Shown: one piece after another, positions 1-7,035 of the stretch
How the letters are laid out: every line of letters starts with the position of its first letter
Numbering within the stretch: the stretch's first letter is position 1
The notes under the pieces: generated by a model
Databases searched by the model: none
What the model was told of the DNA's origin: nothing
What the model saw: the letters and a program-made list of their open reading frames with translations, nothing else
Assembly: GCA_019352125.1 (NCBI GenBank)
Contig: JABBNV010000027.1
Location: 3,800-12,839, forward strand
From: Acidobacteriota bacterium
Lineage (GTDB): Bacteria; Actinomycetota; Actinomycetes; Actinomycetales; Micrococcaceae
Reading direction: 5' to 3'
Length of the DNA stretch: 9,040 bases
Program-made: the position numbers and the translations under genes

Positions 1-2
1 AA

Positions 3-839
3 GCAGTCAACATTGCCGCGGCCATTATCGAGGGAATGCGCGCCGAGTTGGACGCCTCCTACAGAATTACGGGCATCGGTGTTGCGGTCCCCGGGTTGGT
101 CAACAGTGCCGCGGGCGTCGTTAGACACGCCCCTCATTTGGGCTGGCGCAATGAACCTATAACCGCCATGCTGAGCGAAGCTACGGGGTACGCCTGCCTG
201 GCCTCCAACGATGCATCACTAGCCGCGGAGGCAGAACTCCTCTTTGGCGCGGGCTTCGGCCGGGCGAATCTTATCTACCTACACGGCGGAGCCAGTGGGA
301 TAGGTGGCGGTGTCATTACAGATGGCTCCGTTCTGCGCGGTGAATCAGGATTCGCTGGAGAATTTGGACATACATTTGTGCGCACAGCTGGGCAGACCTG
401 TCACTGTGGCGCCACCGGATGCCTGGAAACGGAGGTCTCCCAGGTACCACTCCTGGAGCTGGCGGGTATATCCGATGGCGATACGTCCAAACTCGAACAG
501 TTGGTCCTCGCCAACCAAGGCGAGTGCATGAAAGCAGAAATCCAGCGCCAGTTGGAGTACCTCGCTATTGGGCTGCGCAATGCCGTCAACATTCTCAATC
601 CCGAAGTCATCATTCTTGATGGTTTCCTGGGGATCCTTCACGAATACGCCCCCGCCGAGCTGCAGAGCCTGCTCCACCATCAAGCTCTCGAGGAATCAGC
701 AACAAGCACCCACATTCAACGGGCCAAACTTGGATCTGACCTCATGATGATCGGTGCTGCGGAACTTGCCTTCACACGGTTTCTAGCGGATCCCGCGAGA
801 ATTACTGGTGCTTCCCCCTACGGAGCGAAACTTGGTTGA
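3..839 (+). CDS. ROK-family transcriptional regulator (sugar-responsive), 5'-truncated by window edge
   Basis: This is the C-terminal ROK domain (repressor, ORF, kinase). The frame is open to the left edge; the first complete codon is at 3 and the ATG at 36 is internal to the domain, so the true start lies outside. Counting from that Met, visible ROK hallmarks are GIGVAVPG (13-20), an HAPHLGWRN stretch (31-39) typical of the regulator branch, the NDA sugar-site motif with Asp59, GIGGGVITDG (88-97), GFAGEFGHT (105-113) and the zinc motif CHCGATGC (122-129), with His112 as the likely fourth ligand. About 278 residues are visible against roughly 400 for a ROK repressor, so a winged-helix DNA-binding part is probably missing off-window; a ROK sugar kinase (about 300 aa) is the alternative. 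The family senses sugars or sugar phosphates and usually represses a nearby sugar operon. Its stop overlaps the start of the aldose-epimerase gene, so the two are probably co-transcribed and translationally coupled. The inducer is unknown. Confidence 0.85.
   Translation, partial: AVNIAAAIIEGMRAELDASYRITGIGVAVPGLVNSAAGVVRHAPHLGWRNEPITAMLSEATGYACLASNDASLAAEAELLFGAGFGRANLIYLHGGASGIGGGVITDGSVLRGESGFAGEFGHTFVRTAGQTCHCGATGCLETEVSQVPLLELAGISDGDTSKLEQLVLANQGECMKAEIQRQLEYLAIGLRNAVNILNPEVIILDGFLGILHEYAPAELQSLLHHQALEESATSTHIQRAKLGSDLMMIGAAELAFTRFLADPARITGASPYGAKLG
822..825 (+). promoter_or_regulatory. Ribosome binding site that fixes the aldose-epimerase start
   Basis: GGAG lies 6 nt before the TTG at 832, inside the end of the ROK reading frame. 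It favours 832 over the GTG at 808, whose upstream bases show only a weak purine run. Confidence 0.5.
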
Positions 840-1800
840 CCTGCGCACAAACTCATTGGATTCCACGGGCGCTTGGTACCAGCTGGAGTCGTCCCATAAC
901 GGCCATCGTCAACATGCCGTAGTGACCGCCGTGGCCGCCTCCTTACGCAGCCTCATTGTTGACGGAGTGGCTCTGATCCAGGAGTTCCCGGCACAAACCG
1001 CTCCACCCTTTTGCGCCGGATGGGTATTGGTTCCTTGGCCCAACCGAGTAGACCGTGCCCAATGGGTGTGGGAAGGTGAGCAACAACAATTGGCCGTCAC
1101 GGAACTAGCCACGGGTCACGCAATTCACGGTCTCTTGACGCACACGGCATATCAAGTTTCGTCGCAAACGCCTTGCAGCATTACTCTCTCGGCCGACGTC
1201 GAACCTCAGGCAGGCTATCCCTTTGCCTTGGCAACCAGCATCACCTACGAACTCGTGGAGGACGGCATAGTCGCGACCCATCGAGTGAAAAATTCGGGCA
1301 GCCTAAATGCGCCGGTTGCAGTGGGTGCGCATCCATTTCTGCGCCTCGGTGACTTCCCCACCGAGGACCTCACGCTGGTGGTGGGTGCCGGGACCCATAT
1401 AGATGTTGACGAACGCCTCATTCCCACGGGCGCCATGACTCCTGCCGCCGAAACTGGCAAAGACTTACGCCAGGGCCGACGGGTGGGCAACGTAGCCCTC
1501 GATGACGCATGGACAGAGATAACCAGAAACGCCGACGGCGGCTCCACACACTACCTCCAAGCGCCAGACGGCCGCTCAGTGCAGCTGCACATGGATGAAT
1601 CGTTCGGTTACATCCAAACTTTCACCACGAATGCCTTCGCCACCGACAAAGGAATGGTGACCGCTGTCGCCGTCGAACCCATGACTGCGCCGCCCAATGC
1701 CCTGAACAGCGGCCAAGGGCTGCGTTGGCTGGCACCCGGCGAAGATTGGACATTGAGCTGGGGAATAACTCTGGAGAACTCAGCCGCCGGGATTCTCTAA
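832..1800 (+). CDS. Aldose 1-epimerase (galactose mutarotase-like) family protein
   Basis: A 322-residue galactose-mutarotase-fold protein, expected to interconvert alpha and beta anomers of an aldose in the cytoplasm. Visible family motifs are PWPNRV (69-74), HAIHGLL (96-102, His99), GAHPF (165-169, His167, the likely general acid) and VEPMTAPPNALN (281-292, with Glu282 as the likely catalytic base), followed by the usual C-terminal L-APGE element. I chose the TTG at 832 because a GGAG lies 6 nt upstream (822-825); the upstream in-frame GTG at 808 would add eight residues but has no good ribosome binding site. The start overlaps the stop of the ROK regulator by 8 bp, which suggests coupling and a joint role in handling one sugar. 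The sequence is closest to the broad YihR/YeaD-like aldose epimerase group rather than classical GalM, so the specific sugar cannot be named. The 3' end overlaps the convergent GntR gene by 21 bp. Confidence 0.85.
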   Translation: MVDLRTNSLDSTGAWYQLESSHNGHRQHAVVTAVAASLRSLIVDGVALIQEFPAQTAPPFCAGWVLVPWPNRVDRAQWVWEGEQQQLAVTELATGHAIHGLLTHTAYQVSSQTPCSITLSADVEPQAGYPFALATSITYELVEDGIVATHRVKNSGSLNAPVAVGAHPFLRLGDFPTEDLTLVVGAGTHIDVDERLIPTGAMTPAAETGKDLRQGRRVGNVALDDAWTEITRNADGGSTHYLQAPDGRSVQLHMDESFGYIQTFTTNAFATDKGMVTAVAVEPMTAPPNALNSGQGLRWLAPGEDWTLSWGITLENSAAGIL

Positions 1801-2490
1801 AACATAGGTCTTCAGGTCATCCAACGTCTGCGTCATGTGTTTGTCCATGGCGACTCGGGCGGCCTCAGGCTCCCTCGCCGCCAGTGCCTCGAAAATTGCT
1901 TGGTGCCTCTCCAGCGCATGATTTTGAATCTCGGGAACACGCGAAGTTTCCCTGCGACGCGCTTCCAGAATGCGGTGAAGCGGCTCAAAGATGACGGCCA
2001 CGAAAATGTTGCCCGAGGCGTGCAGAATGATGTCGTGGAAGGCCAAGTCCGCAGCCACAAAAGCGGTGACATCCTGAGCTTTGCTGGCTTCTTTCATTGC
2101 ATCCAGCTGAGCTCTGAGCCGGGCTAACTCATCGTCGGAAATGAGTGAGGCCGCTAACTGGCAGGCGCCCGTTTCGAGCATTCGACGCAATCCAATGAGC
2201 TGAATAGCCACCGCGGAATCATCTTGTCCGTGCGAAAATGCTCGCAGCACCGCATGCAGGGACCCCCAGTTGCTGAACGGATTCACAAAGGTTCCCCGGC
2301 CACGCTCAACACGCAGAATGCCTTGGGCTTCCAGGGTTTTGATTGCCTCACGGACCGTCATTCGGCTTACCGCGTGGTGAGCACTGAGCTCCAGCTCGCC
2401 AGGAACTGGAGCATCTGCTGGAAACTCTCCGGCGACAATCCGGTCCAGCAAGTCTCCGGCGACGGTCTCTGTCAACGATTTCCGTGCCAT
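1780..2490 (-). CDS. GntR-family transcriptional regulator, FadR/FCD subfamily
   Basis: A 236-residue regulator with an N-terminal winged helix-turn-helix (about residues 8-70, including LSAHHAVSRMTVREAIKTLE and the wing VERGRGTFV) and a C-terminal all-helical FCD effector domain. The FCD metal-site residues are present: Asp148-x3-His152, His196 (ERHQAIFEAL) and His218 (MDKHM). FCD regulators usually sense small acids such as sugar acids or lactate and repress the neighbouring operon until the acid is present. The ATG at 2490 is preferred because GAGG sits 5 nt upstream (2496-2499) and the protein then begins right at the HTH. An in-frame ATG at 2613 would add 41 non-conserved residues and lies inside the palindrome. 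The gene is divergent from the acid-sugar kinase and the palindrome 2599-2617 lies between them, so it probably controls both the kinase operon and itself. That regulatory link is inferred from position. Confidence 0.9.
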   Translation of the reverse strand: MARKSLTETVAGDLLDRIVAGEFPADAPVPGELELSAHHAVSRMTVREAIKTLEAQGILRVERGRGTFVNPFSNWGSLHAVLRAFSHGQDDSAVAIQLIGLRRMLETGACQLAASLISDDELARLRAQLDAMKEASKAQDVTAFVAADLAFHDIILHASGNIFVAVIFEPLHRILEARRRETSRVPEIQNHALERHQAIFEALAAREPEAARVAMDKHMTQTLDDLKTYVLENPGG

Positions 2491-2495
2491 GGCTG

Positions 2496-2499
2496 CCTC
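2496..2499 (-). promoter_or_regulatory. Ribosome binding site of the GntR regulator
   Basis: On the minus strand GAGG is followed by 5 nt and the ATG at 2490. It decides the start in favour of the 236-residue protein over the 277-residue frame. Confidence 0.6.
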
Positions 2500-2557
2500 A
2501 CTTTCGCGTTCATTGCTTTCCACTTCAGCTGCATGGTCTGTGGAGATAGCTGTGTTC

Positions 2558-2586
2558 TTGCCAGCCCGGAGGCCTCGTGCCACAAT
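2558..2586 (+). promoter_or_regulatory. Candidate sigma-70-type promoter for the kinase/dehydrogenase operon
   Basis: TTGCCA (2558-2563, 5 of 6 to the -35 consensus) and CACAAT (2581-2586, 4 of 6 to the -10 consensus) are separated by 17 bp. Transcription would begin near 2593, placing the palindrome at 2599-2617 immediately downstream, where a bound repressor could block the polymerase. On the minus strand TATCAT (complement of 2585-2590) could be a -10 for the GntR gene, with the palindrome over its -35 region, but no good -35 hexamer is seen. Both assignments were made by eye. Confidence 0.35.
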
Positions 2587-2598
2587 GATACTCGGACA

Positions 2599-2617
2599 TA
2601 AGATGTCAGACATCTTA
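2599..2617. promoter_or_regulatory. 19-bp perfect palindrome, probable operator of the GntR/FCD regulator
   Basis: The sequence TAAGATGTCAGACATCTTA is two exact 9-bp inverted arms around one central A. Its centre has the GT-N3-AC pattern found in operators of FadR/LldR-type GntR proteins. It lies in the intergenic region between the divergent GntR gene (ATG at 2490) and the kinase (ATG at 2650), 33 bp upstream of the kinase start. Symmetry and position are seen directly; the identity of the binding protein is inferred. Confidence 0.65.
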
Positions 2618-2636
2618 CCAGTAAGCCAGTCACGAT

Positions 2637-2640
2637 GGAG
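2637..2640 (+). promoter_or_regulatory. Ribosome binding site that favours the kinase start at 2650
   Basis: GGAG lies 9 nt upstream of the ATG at 2650. The in-frame ATG at 2635 overlaps this motif and has no purine-rich site of its own, so 2650 is preferred although 2635 would add only five residues. Confidence 0.45.
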
Positions 2641-2649
2641 TGCATACCC

Positions 2650-4116
2650 ATGATCCTTGAGTCCGAACTCTTAGCCCAGTACCCGGCGGAAATCACTGTC
2701 CCCGCAGGCGTTGTAGCAGAACGTGTCGAAGCTAGTGCGGGCGTGCTCATTGTTCTTGATGATGACCCCACAGGAACCCAGTCCGTAGCCAATCTGCCCG
2801 TCCTGACTGAATGGGAAGTTTCGGACTTCGACTGGGCCTTCAATTACCGGATCGATGGTCAGGCTGCCAAAGCCGTGTATGTGCAGACCAACACCCGTAG
2901 CCTAGACCCGGCTGAGACAGAGACTCGGAATCGGGACATTGTCAGCAACGCCATCTCCGCGGCCCATACAGCGGGGGTTTCTGTGGGGTTCGCCAGTCGC
3001 AGTGATTCCACACTCCGGGGCCACTTCCCCCTCGAGACTGACACGATTGTGAACACCCTGGCAGCACAAAGCGGTGTGCGCGTGGATGGCGTAGTGATGG
3101 TTCCCGCATTTCCAGATGCCGGAAGGATCACTATTGGCGGGGTCCATTACACCCGCGGCCCCGGCGGAACCCTCATTCCCGTAAGCCAGACGGAATTCGC
3201 CAAGGATGTCAGCTTCGGCTTCACCCACTCTGCCCTCGCAGAGTACGTGCAGGAAAAATCCGGTGGCAGGATTCCGGCATCCACCGTGCTGAGCATCAAC
3301 CTACAAGCCATTCGTCAGCCCACTCCTGAAGCCGGCGCGGCAGCGATTGCGGACATCCTCACTGACGCAACGGAGGCGACGGTGATTGTGGTCGACGCCG
3401 TCACAGACAATGATCTTCGAATCCTTGCGCTGGGTCTCGAGGAATCGGCACGCCGGGGGAAGAACCTCATCTACCGCGTTGGGCCAGCCTTTGTACGCGC
3501 ACGGATTGGCCAGGATGTCCCCGTGACATTGGAGCCTGCTGACATCTTCGGCTCCGGCAAAGTTACCCGCAAGGCCGTACGTGGCGGGCTCATCGTGGTC
3601 GGATCTCATGTGGGGGTGACAAGCCGCCAACTCGCCGCCCTCACGCAGGTACACGAAAACGCAGCTGTCTTCGAGATCGATGTAGCAAAGCTCCTCGCGG
3701 ACGACGGCGGCGATCACCTCTCCGCCGTCGTACGGGACGTTATCGACACCTTGGCAACGAAAGACGTGGTGATCCACACCAGTCGCGAGCTGATTAAAAC
3801 TGATGACCCAGCGGCGAACTTGCAGATTGCCCGCACGGTGTCTGCCGCCCTCGTAGAGGTAGTCAGCCGCACGCTGTCCGCGGTACGCCCCCGTTTTGTG
3901 ATTGCCAAAGGGGGTATCACATCCTCGGACGTGGCCGCCTATGGACTCAAAATCAGGCATGCCGTGGTGCGCGGCCCCCTGCTTCCCGGAATCGTTTCCC
4001 TGTGGGAGCCAGTGGATGGCCCCGCCCAAGGAATTCCCTACATTGTCTTCCCCGGAAACGTGGGTGATGACAACGCTCTGCTGAGTGTTACCCGCAAACT
4101 CAGCAATACTTTCTAA
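2650..4116 (+). CDS. Four-carbon acid sugar kinase family protein (DUF1537; OtnK/DtnK-like)
   Basis: A 488-residue, full-length two-domain kinase. The N-terminal substrate domain shows VLDDDPTGTQ (35-44), YVQTNTRSL (77-85), the SRSDSTLRGH signature (116-125) and a VMVPAFPDAGR stretch (149-159). The C-terminal nucleotide-binding domain shows GGLIVVGSHVG (312-322), AKGGITSSDVA (419-429), LLPGIVSLW (444-452) and FPGNVGDDNAL (467-477). Characterised relatives phosphorylate 3-oxo-tetronate (OtnK) or D-threonate (DtnK) with ATP at the 4-position, in the cytoplasm. This protein belongs to the branch with the DDDPTGTQ start and a FPGNVGD-type ending, for which I cannot name one substrate. It heads the operon; the next gene, an LtnD-like dehydrogenase, follows after 52 bp. 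The pairing fits oxidation of a sugar acid to its oxo-acid followed by phosphorylation. A D-threonate route looks less likely because no PdxA-type dehydrogenase is in view. Control by the adjacent GntR palindrome is likely. Confidence 0.88.
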   Translation: MILESELLAQYPAEITVPAGVVAERVEASAGVLIVLDDDPTGTQSVANLPVLTEWEVSDFDWAFNYRIDGQAAKAVYVQTNTRSLDPAETETRNRDIVSNAISAAHTAGVSVGFASRSDSTLRGHFPLETDTIVNTLAAQSGVRVDGVVMVPAFPDAGRITIGGVHYTRGPGGTLIPVSQTEFAKDVSFGFTHSALAEYVQEKSGGRIPASTVLSINLQAIRQPTPEAGAAAIADILTDATEATVIVVDAVTDNDLRILALGLEESARRGKNLIYRVGPAFVRARIGQDVPVTLEPADIFGSGKVTRKAVRGGLIVVGSHVGVTSRQLAALTQVHENAAVFEIDVAKLLADDGGDHLSAVVRDVIDTLATKDVVIHTSRELIKTDDPAANLQIARTVSAALVEVVSRTLSAVRPRFVIAKGGITSSDVAAYGLKIRHAVVRGPLLPGIVSLWEPVDGPAQGIPYIVFPGNVGDDNALLSVTRKLSNTF

Positions 4117-4156
4117 CCGCACTGCACCCGGGCACAAGCCTCACTGGCTCTCGTAC

Positions 4157-4162
4157 AAGGAG
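4157..4162 (+). promoter_or_regulatory. Strong ribosome binding site of the LtnD-like dehydrogenase
   Basis: AAGGAG with a 6-nt spacer to the ATG at 4169. It shows that the in-frame upstream start at 4085, which would overlap the kinase and add 28 unconserved residues, is not used. Confidence 0.75.
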
Positions 4163-4168
4163 AAAACC

Positions 4169-5071
4169 ATGACCAACAAGTTCACCGTCGCCGTCCTCGG
4201 ACTCGGAGCAATGGGACTGCCCATGGCCACGCGCCTGGCTTCGCAGCTCACCGTCCACGGTTTCGACATCGCAGAGGCGCGGCTGGAACTGGCGCAACAG
4301 GCAGGTATTGTCCGCTGTGGTTCTGCTCAAGAAGCGGCCAAGGGTGCAGATGCGGTACTCCTGGCTGTGCGCAACGGCAATCAACTCACGGATGTGCTGT
4401 TTGGCGAGCACGGCGTGGCTGCAGTCCTCAGCCGTGGCACGGTGGTGATCCTGACCAGCACCGTAGGCCGCGACGCAATTGAGGACACCGTGGCTCGGCT
4501 GGCTGAGTATGGCGTGGAACTCGTGGACGCGCCCCTCTCCGGAGGGCCGCTGCGAGCCGGCCAGGGTGACTTGCTGGTTGTGGTGGGCGCGTCTGAAGCG
4601 GCGCGGAGCAAAGCAGCGCCGGTCCTTGATCTCTTGGCTTCAACGCTCACTGTGGTGGGAGACAAACCCGGTGACGGTCAGGCACTCAAGACGGTCAATC
4701 AGTTGCTATGCGGTATTCACATAGCCGCGGCAGCGGAGGCCTTGGCCCTTGCCGATGCACTGGGGCTGGACAAGGAGAAGACACTATCTGCGCTAGAGGC
4801 CGGAGCAGCGGGTTCGTTCATGCTCTCCAACCGTGGCCCCCGAATCCTCGAGGCATACTCCGAAACGGGCGCCGATGTGCTGAGTCGACTGGACATTTTT
4901 GTCAAAGACATGGGAATCGTAGGCAATGCCACGCGGGCTGCTGGACTTGCCACCCCGGTGGCCGCAGCCGCTGAGCAGCTCTATCTGTTGGGCCAGGCGC
5001 AGGGGCTCGGTTCTGCGGATGATTCCGCCGTCATCAAGGTCATTGCACCGTCGGAGCACTCCGCGAAGTAG
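4169..5071 (+). CDS. NAD(P)-dependent beta-hydroxyacid dehydrogenase (L-threonate / 3-hydroxyisobutyrate dehydrogenase family)
   Basis: A 300-residue cytoplasmic oxidoreductase of normal family length. It has the N-terminal dinucleotide-binding motif GLGAMG (11-16), the substrate-binding stretch VDAPLSGGP (119-127), the catalytic-lysine helix GDGQALKTVNQLL (168-180, Lys174 and Asn177) and a FVKDMGIV element (244-251). Members oxidise 3-hydroxyisobutyrate, tartronate semialdehyde, or, for LtnD, L-threonate at C2. The gene lies directly downstream of an acid-sugar kinase, an arrangement known for ltnD with otnK, so a tetronate is the favoured substrate. This assignment is inference from context, since substrate specificity in this family is not readable from these motifs. 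The gene ends 56 bp from the convergent TIM-like gene, and no clear intrinsic terminator is visible in that gap. Confidence 0.85.
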   Translation: MTNKFTVAVLGLGAMGLPMATRLASQLTVHGFDIAEARLELAQQAGIVRCGSAQEAAKGADAVLLAVRNGNQLTDVLFGEHGVAAVLSRGTVVILTSTVGRDAIEDTVARLAEYGVELVDAPLSGGPLRAGQGDLLVVVGASEAARSKAAPVLDLLASTLTVVGDKPGDGQALKTVNQLLCGIHIAAAAEALALADALGLDKEKTLSALEAGAAGSFMLSNRGPRILEAYSETGADVLSRLDIFVKDMGIVGNATRAAGLATPVAAAAEQLYLLGQAQGLGSADDSAVIKVIAPSEHSAK

Positions 5072-5127
5072 CCCCAGCGAGGTTGCATCGTCGGGGAACC
5101 CATCCGAGGAAAGCAAACCGCAGCGCC

Positions 5128-5949
5128 CTAGTGGGCCCCGGCCGATTCCGCGTGCGTTGACTCCTCGATCAGAGCCAAAGCTTCATCCAACACGGTGCCG
5201 AAGTTTGCGGCATCGTGGGCGAAGCGCCCCATAAATAACCCAGAGATTCCTGGAAGCTGAGGAAGCAGCCCGGGCTTGGCGGAGCCGCCGTAAATGATGG
5301 GCAGCGACTCCTGCCCTTGCTGGCGGAAGCGCAGCTGGATGTCACGAACCGTGGCGGTCACGTAGCTGGCGTCAGCTGGCTCGGCTGCGCCGATGGCCCA
5401 GACCGGCTCATAGGCCACAATGGCCGGCCCAAAATTGGCTGGTGAGTCCCCCAAGGCGGCTTCTAGCTGCCCGAACACATGGTCCGCGGCGTCCTGGGGA
5501 GTCCCCCGCAGCTCCTCCCCTACACAGATGAGTGGTGTTACCCCAGCGGCTCGGAGCTGGCTCACTTTCGCTGCCACAACGCCGTCGTCCTCATTGAAGT
5601 GACGCCGACGTTCCGCATGGCCCACCTCAACTATCCCCACGCCCAACTCCGCCAGCATCGTCGCCGAGACTTCTCCGGTCCACGGCCCCTCGGCTGGACT
5701 GCAATTCTGCGCCCCCAGCACGGCGGGCGTTCCTGCAAGAATCTCCGCCGCCGCAGGCAGCACGGGAAAAGATGGGATAACAAACGGGACTACTCGCCCG
5801 GCAGCTAGTGACGGGCGAGTAGCCAGTTCTTCACGCACTCGTTCCAACCACGCCAAACTGGCCTGGTAGCCCAAATACATCTTGGTGCTGACACCGATGT
5901 AGAGCGGTGAGGCGGCAGTTGGAATGTGTGTCACAGGGTGCGTTCCCAT
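5128..5949 (-). CDS. Triose-phosphate isomerase paralogue, probably a tetrulose-phosphate isomerase (LerI/EryH-like)
   Basis: A 273-residue TIM-barrel protein with the catalytic triad of triose-phosphate isomerase: Lys23 (STKMYLGY), His111 (VEVGHAERRRHF) and Glu181 (VAYEPVWAIG). It departs from glycolytic TIM in the N-x-KMN motif (STKMY here), in GHSERR (GHAERR), in loop 6 (AIGAAEPAD) and near the end, where the phosphate-binding VGGASL is replaced by FMGRFAHD (239-246). These features and the neighbouring RpiB-type gene recall the TIM-like L-erythrulose-1-phosphate isomerases LerI and EryH, which work with an RpiB-like partner in erythritol/threitol pathways. A catabolic isomerase role is therefore favoured over glycolysis. 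The ATG at 5949 lies 3 nt after the stop of the transporter remnant, with no clear ribosome binding site, suggesting translational coupling; a TTG at 5952 is an alternative. The coupling is notable because the upstream frame is broken. Confidence 0.8.
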   Translation of the reverse strand: MGTHPVTHIPTAASPLYIGVSTKMYLGYQASLAWLERVREELATRPSLAAGRVVPFVIPSFPVLPAAAEILAGTPAVLGAQNCSPAEGPWTGEVSATMLAELGVGIVEVGHAERRRHFNEDDGVVAAKVSQLRAAGVTPLICVGEELRGTPQDAADHVFGQLEAALGDSPANFGPAIVAYEPVWAIGAAEPADASYVTATVRDIQLRFRQQGQESLPIIYGGSAKPGLLPQLPGISGLFMGRFAHDAANFGTVLDEALALIEESTHAESAGAH

Positions 5950-5952
5950 CAA

Positions 5953-6959
5953 TTAGTTATCTAGCAACTCGTCGGCCTTGTTACGGTACCGGCTTGTACC
6001 CCACATCATCAACGCTGCCAGGAACGGCAGCACGCCCAAGGCGTAGATGCCCATGGCAGCTGATCCCGAGGAGAAGGACTCATTAGTGCTGGTGCGGAGA
6101 ATCGGCGCAACGAACCCGCCGAGGTTTCCCCAGGAGTTGATCAAGCCAATGCCCGCTGCTGCGGCCGTACCCGTCAGGCAGGCAAACATACCGAAGAGCC
6201 ACGGTACTGCTGCGAGCAGCCCCACTGCGACGCCAACCTTTTGCCTGGTGAGCTGCGCAACTTGCTGAGGCAAGTAGAACGTCACACCGTAGACGGCAAT
6301 CTGCAGGCAGTAGTAGATGATGGTGAAGTACCAGACTTTGCCATTGCGCATCGCGGCGAGCACCCCGGACGGTCCGGACCCTGTACGGAGGACGTCTTCT
6401 TGTGCCATGGCAGTGGTCAATGCATCTTTCCCATCTTGATGGAGGAACTTAGCCTTTGATGGGCCGTTAATCAGCAAGAAGAGGGATGCGATGCCAGCTA
6501 AAATGGCAAGCAATCCTTCGACAAAGAACATAGCCTGCCAGCCCTGAAGTCCGGGAATGCCCTCACCAATGTTGATGAGCGCACCGGAAAGAGGCGAGCC
6601 AATCAGCTGAGAAAGCGGCTGTGCCAGGTAGAAGATGGCGAACATCTTCACGCGGTGCTTGTTGGGGAACCATTCAGCCAGATCTTGGCACCGACCTTCT
6701 TGAGCATCAGGTTGCTGGGAATTTCGAAAATTGCGTAACCAATAAAGAAGATTCCAGCACCGAGGGCATAAGCCGCGGCCGAGATACCCTTGTCAGTATT
6801 CAGTGATGCCTCGGCAAAGCCCACGTTGGTTCGGGTCAGGAAAGCGACCACGTAAAGGATCACAAGCATCGGCATCAGCCGAAAGGTGGCCTTGTGAAGG
6901 GCCGATTTCAGCGCGGGAGATTTCAACAACTCCTTGCTGATGCTCACTATGTTCGTCAT
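5953..6959 (-). pseudogene. MFS transporter of the anion:cation symporter (sugar-acid) type, with two internal deletions and a frameshift
   Basis: The N-terminal piece (6959 down to about 6678; ATG with GGAG 5 nt upstream at 6965-6968) begins MTNIVSISKE. It contains membrane segments near residues 28-42 and 64-86, with the RTNVGFAE and IPSNLMLKKVGAKIW stretches typical of tartrate/hexuronate-like MFS carriers. Straight after KIW the frame changes and runs into WFPNKHRVKMFAIF. In relatives roughly 50 residues covering TM3 and TM4 (IARIMVTWG...AEAGFFPG) lie between these two motifs. The second piece continues to the stop at 5953, but PWLFGMFA (near 6185-6205) joins directly to LTGTAAAAGIGLINSWGNLGG, where relatives carry about 80 more residues covering roughly TM8-TM10. 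About 332 residues remain of a usual 430 or more. The original role was probably import of the sugar acid or polyol used by this locus. Missing lengths are judged from memory of the family, without an alignment. Confidence 0.75.
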
Positions 6960-7035
6960 ACCAACTCCGCATTGAGTGATGATGATTGGTGTTGCAGTTG
7001 TTTTCTGGTTCCTGCGGTAGGACTTCGGTTGGCCT

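Noticed and set aside
2491..2613. N-terminal extension of the GntR gene to an ATG at 2613
   Set aside because: The extension has no family similarity, its start lies within the palindrome, and the ATG at 2490 has a good GAGG site.
2472..2843. Minus-strand open frame of 123 codons spanning the control region and the kinase start
   Set aside because: It overlaps the operator candidate and two real genes, with no ribosome binding site or motif.
3301..4137. Long (278-codon) open frame on the minus strand antisense to the acid-sugar kinase
   Set aside because: It lies entirely under a well-supported kinase, has no recognisable motifs and shows the Cys/His/Gly-rich composition of an antisense shadow frame in GC-rich DNA.
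4793..5116. Minus-strand open frame of 107 codons over the end of the LtnD-like gene
   Set aside because: Mostly antisense to a conserved dehydrogenase, with composition typical of a shadow frame.
5072..5127. Possible bidirectional terminator between the convergent operons
   Set aside because: I looked for a GC-rich hairpin with a T-run on either strand. Only short imperfect matches are present, so none is called.
6648..6956. Treating the two transporter pieces as two separate small genes
   Set aside because: Both pieces match one MFS carrier in order and strand. The second piece lacks its own ribosome binding site and starts inside a conserved motif (WFPNKHRVKMFA).
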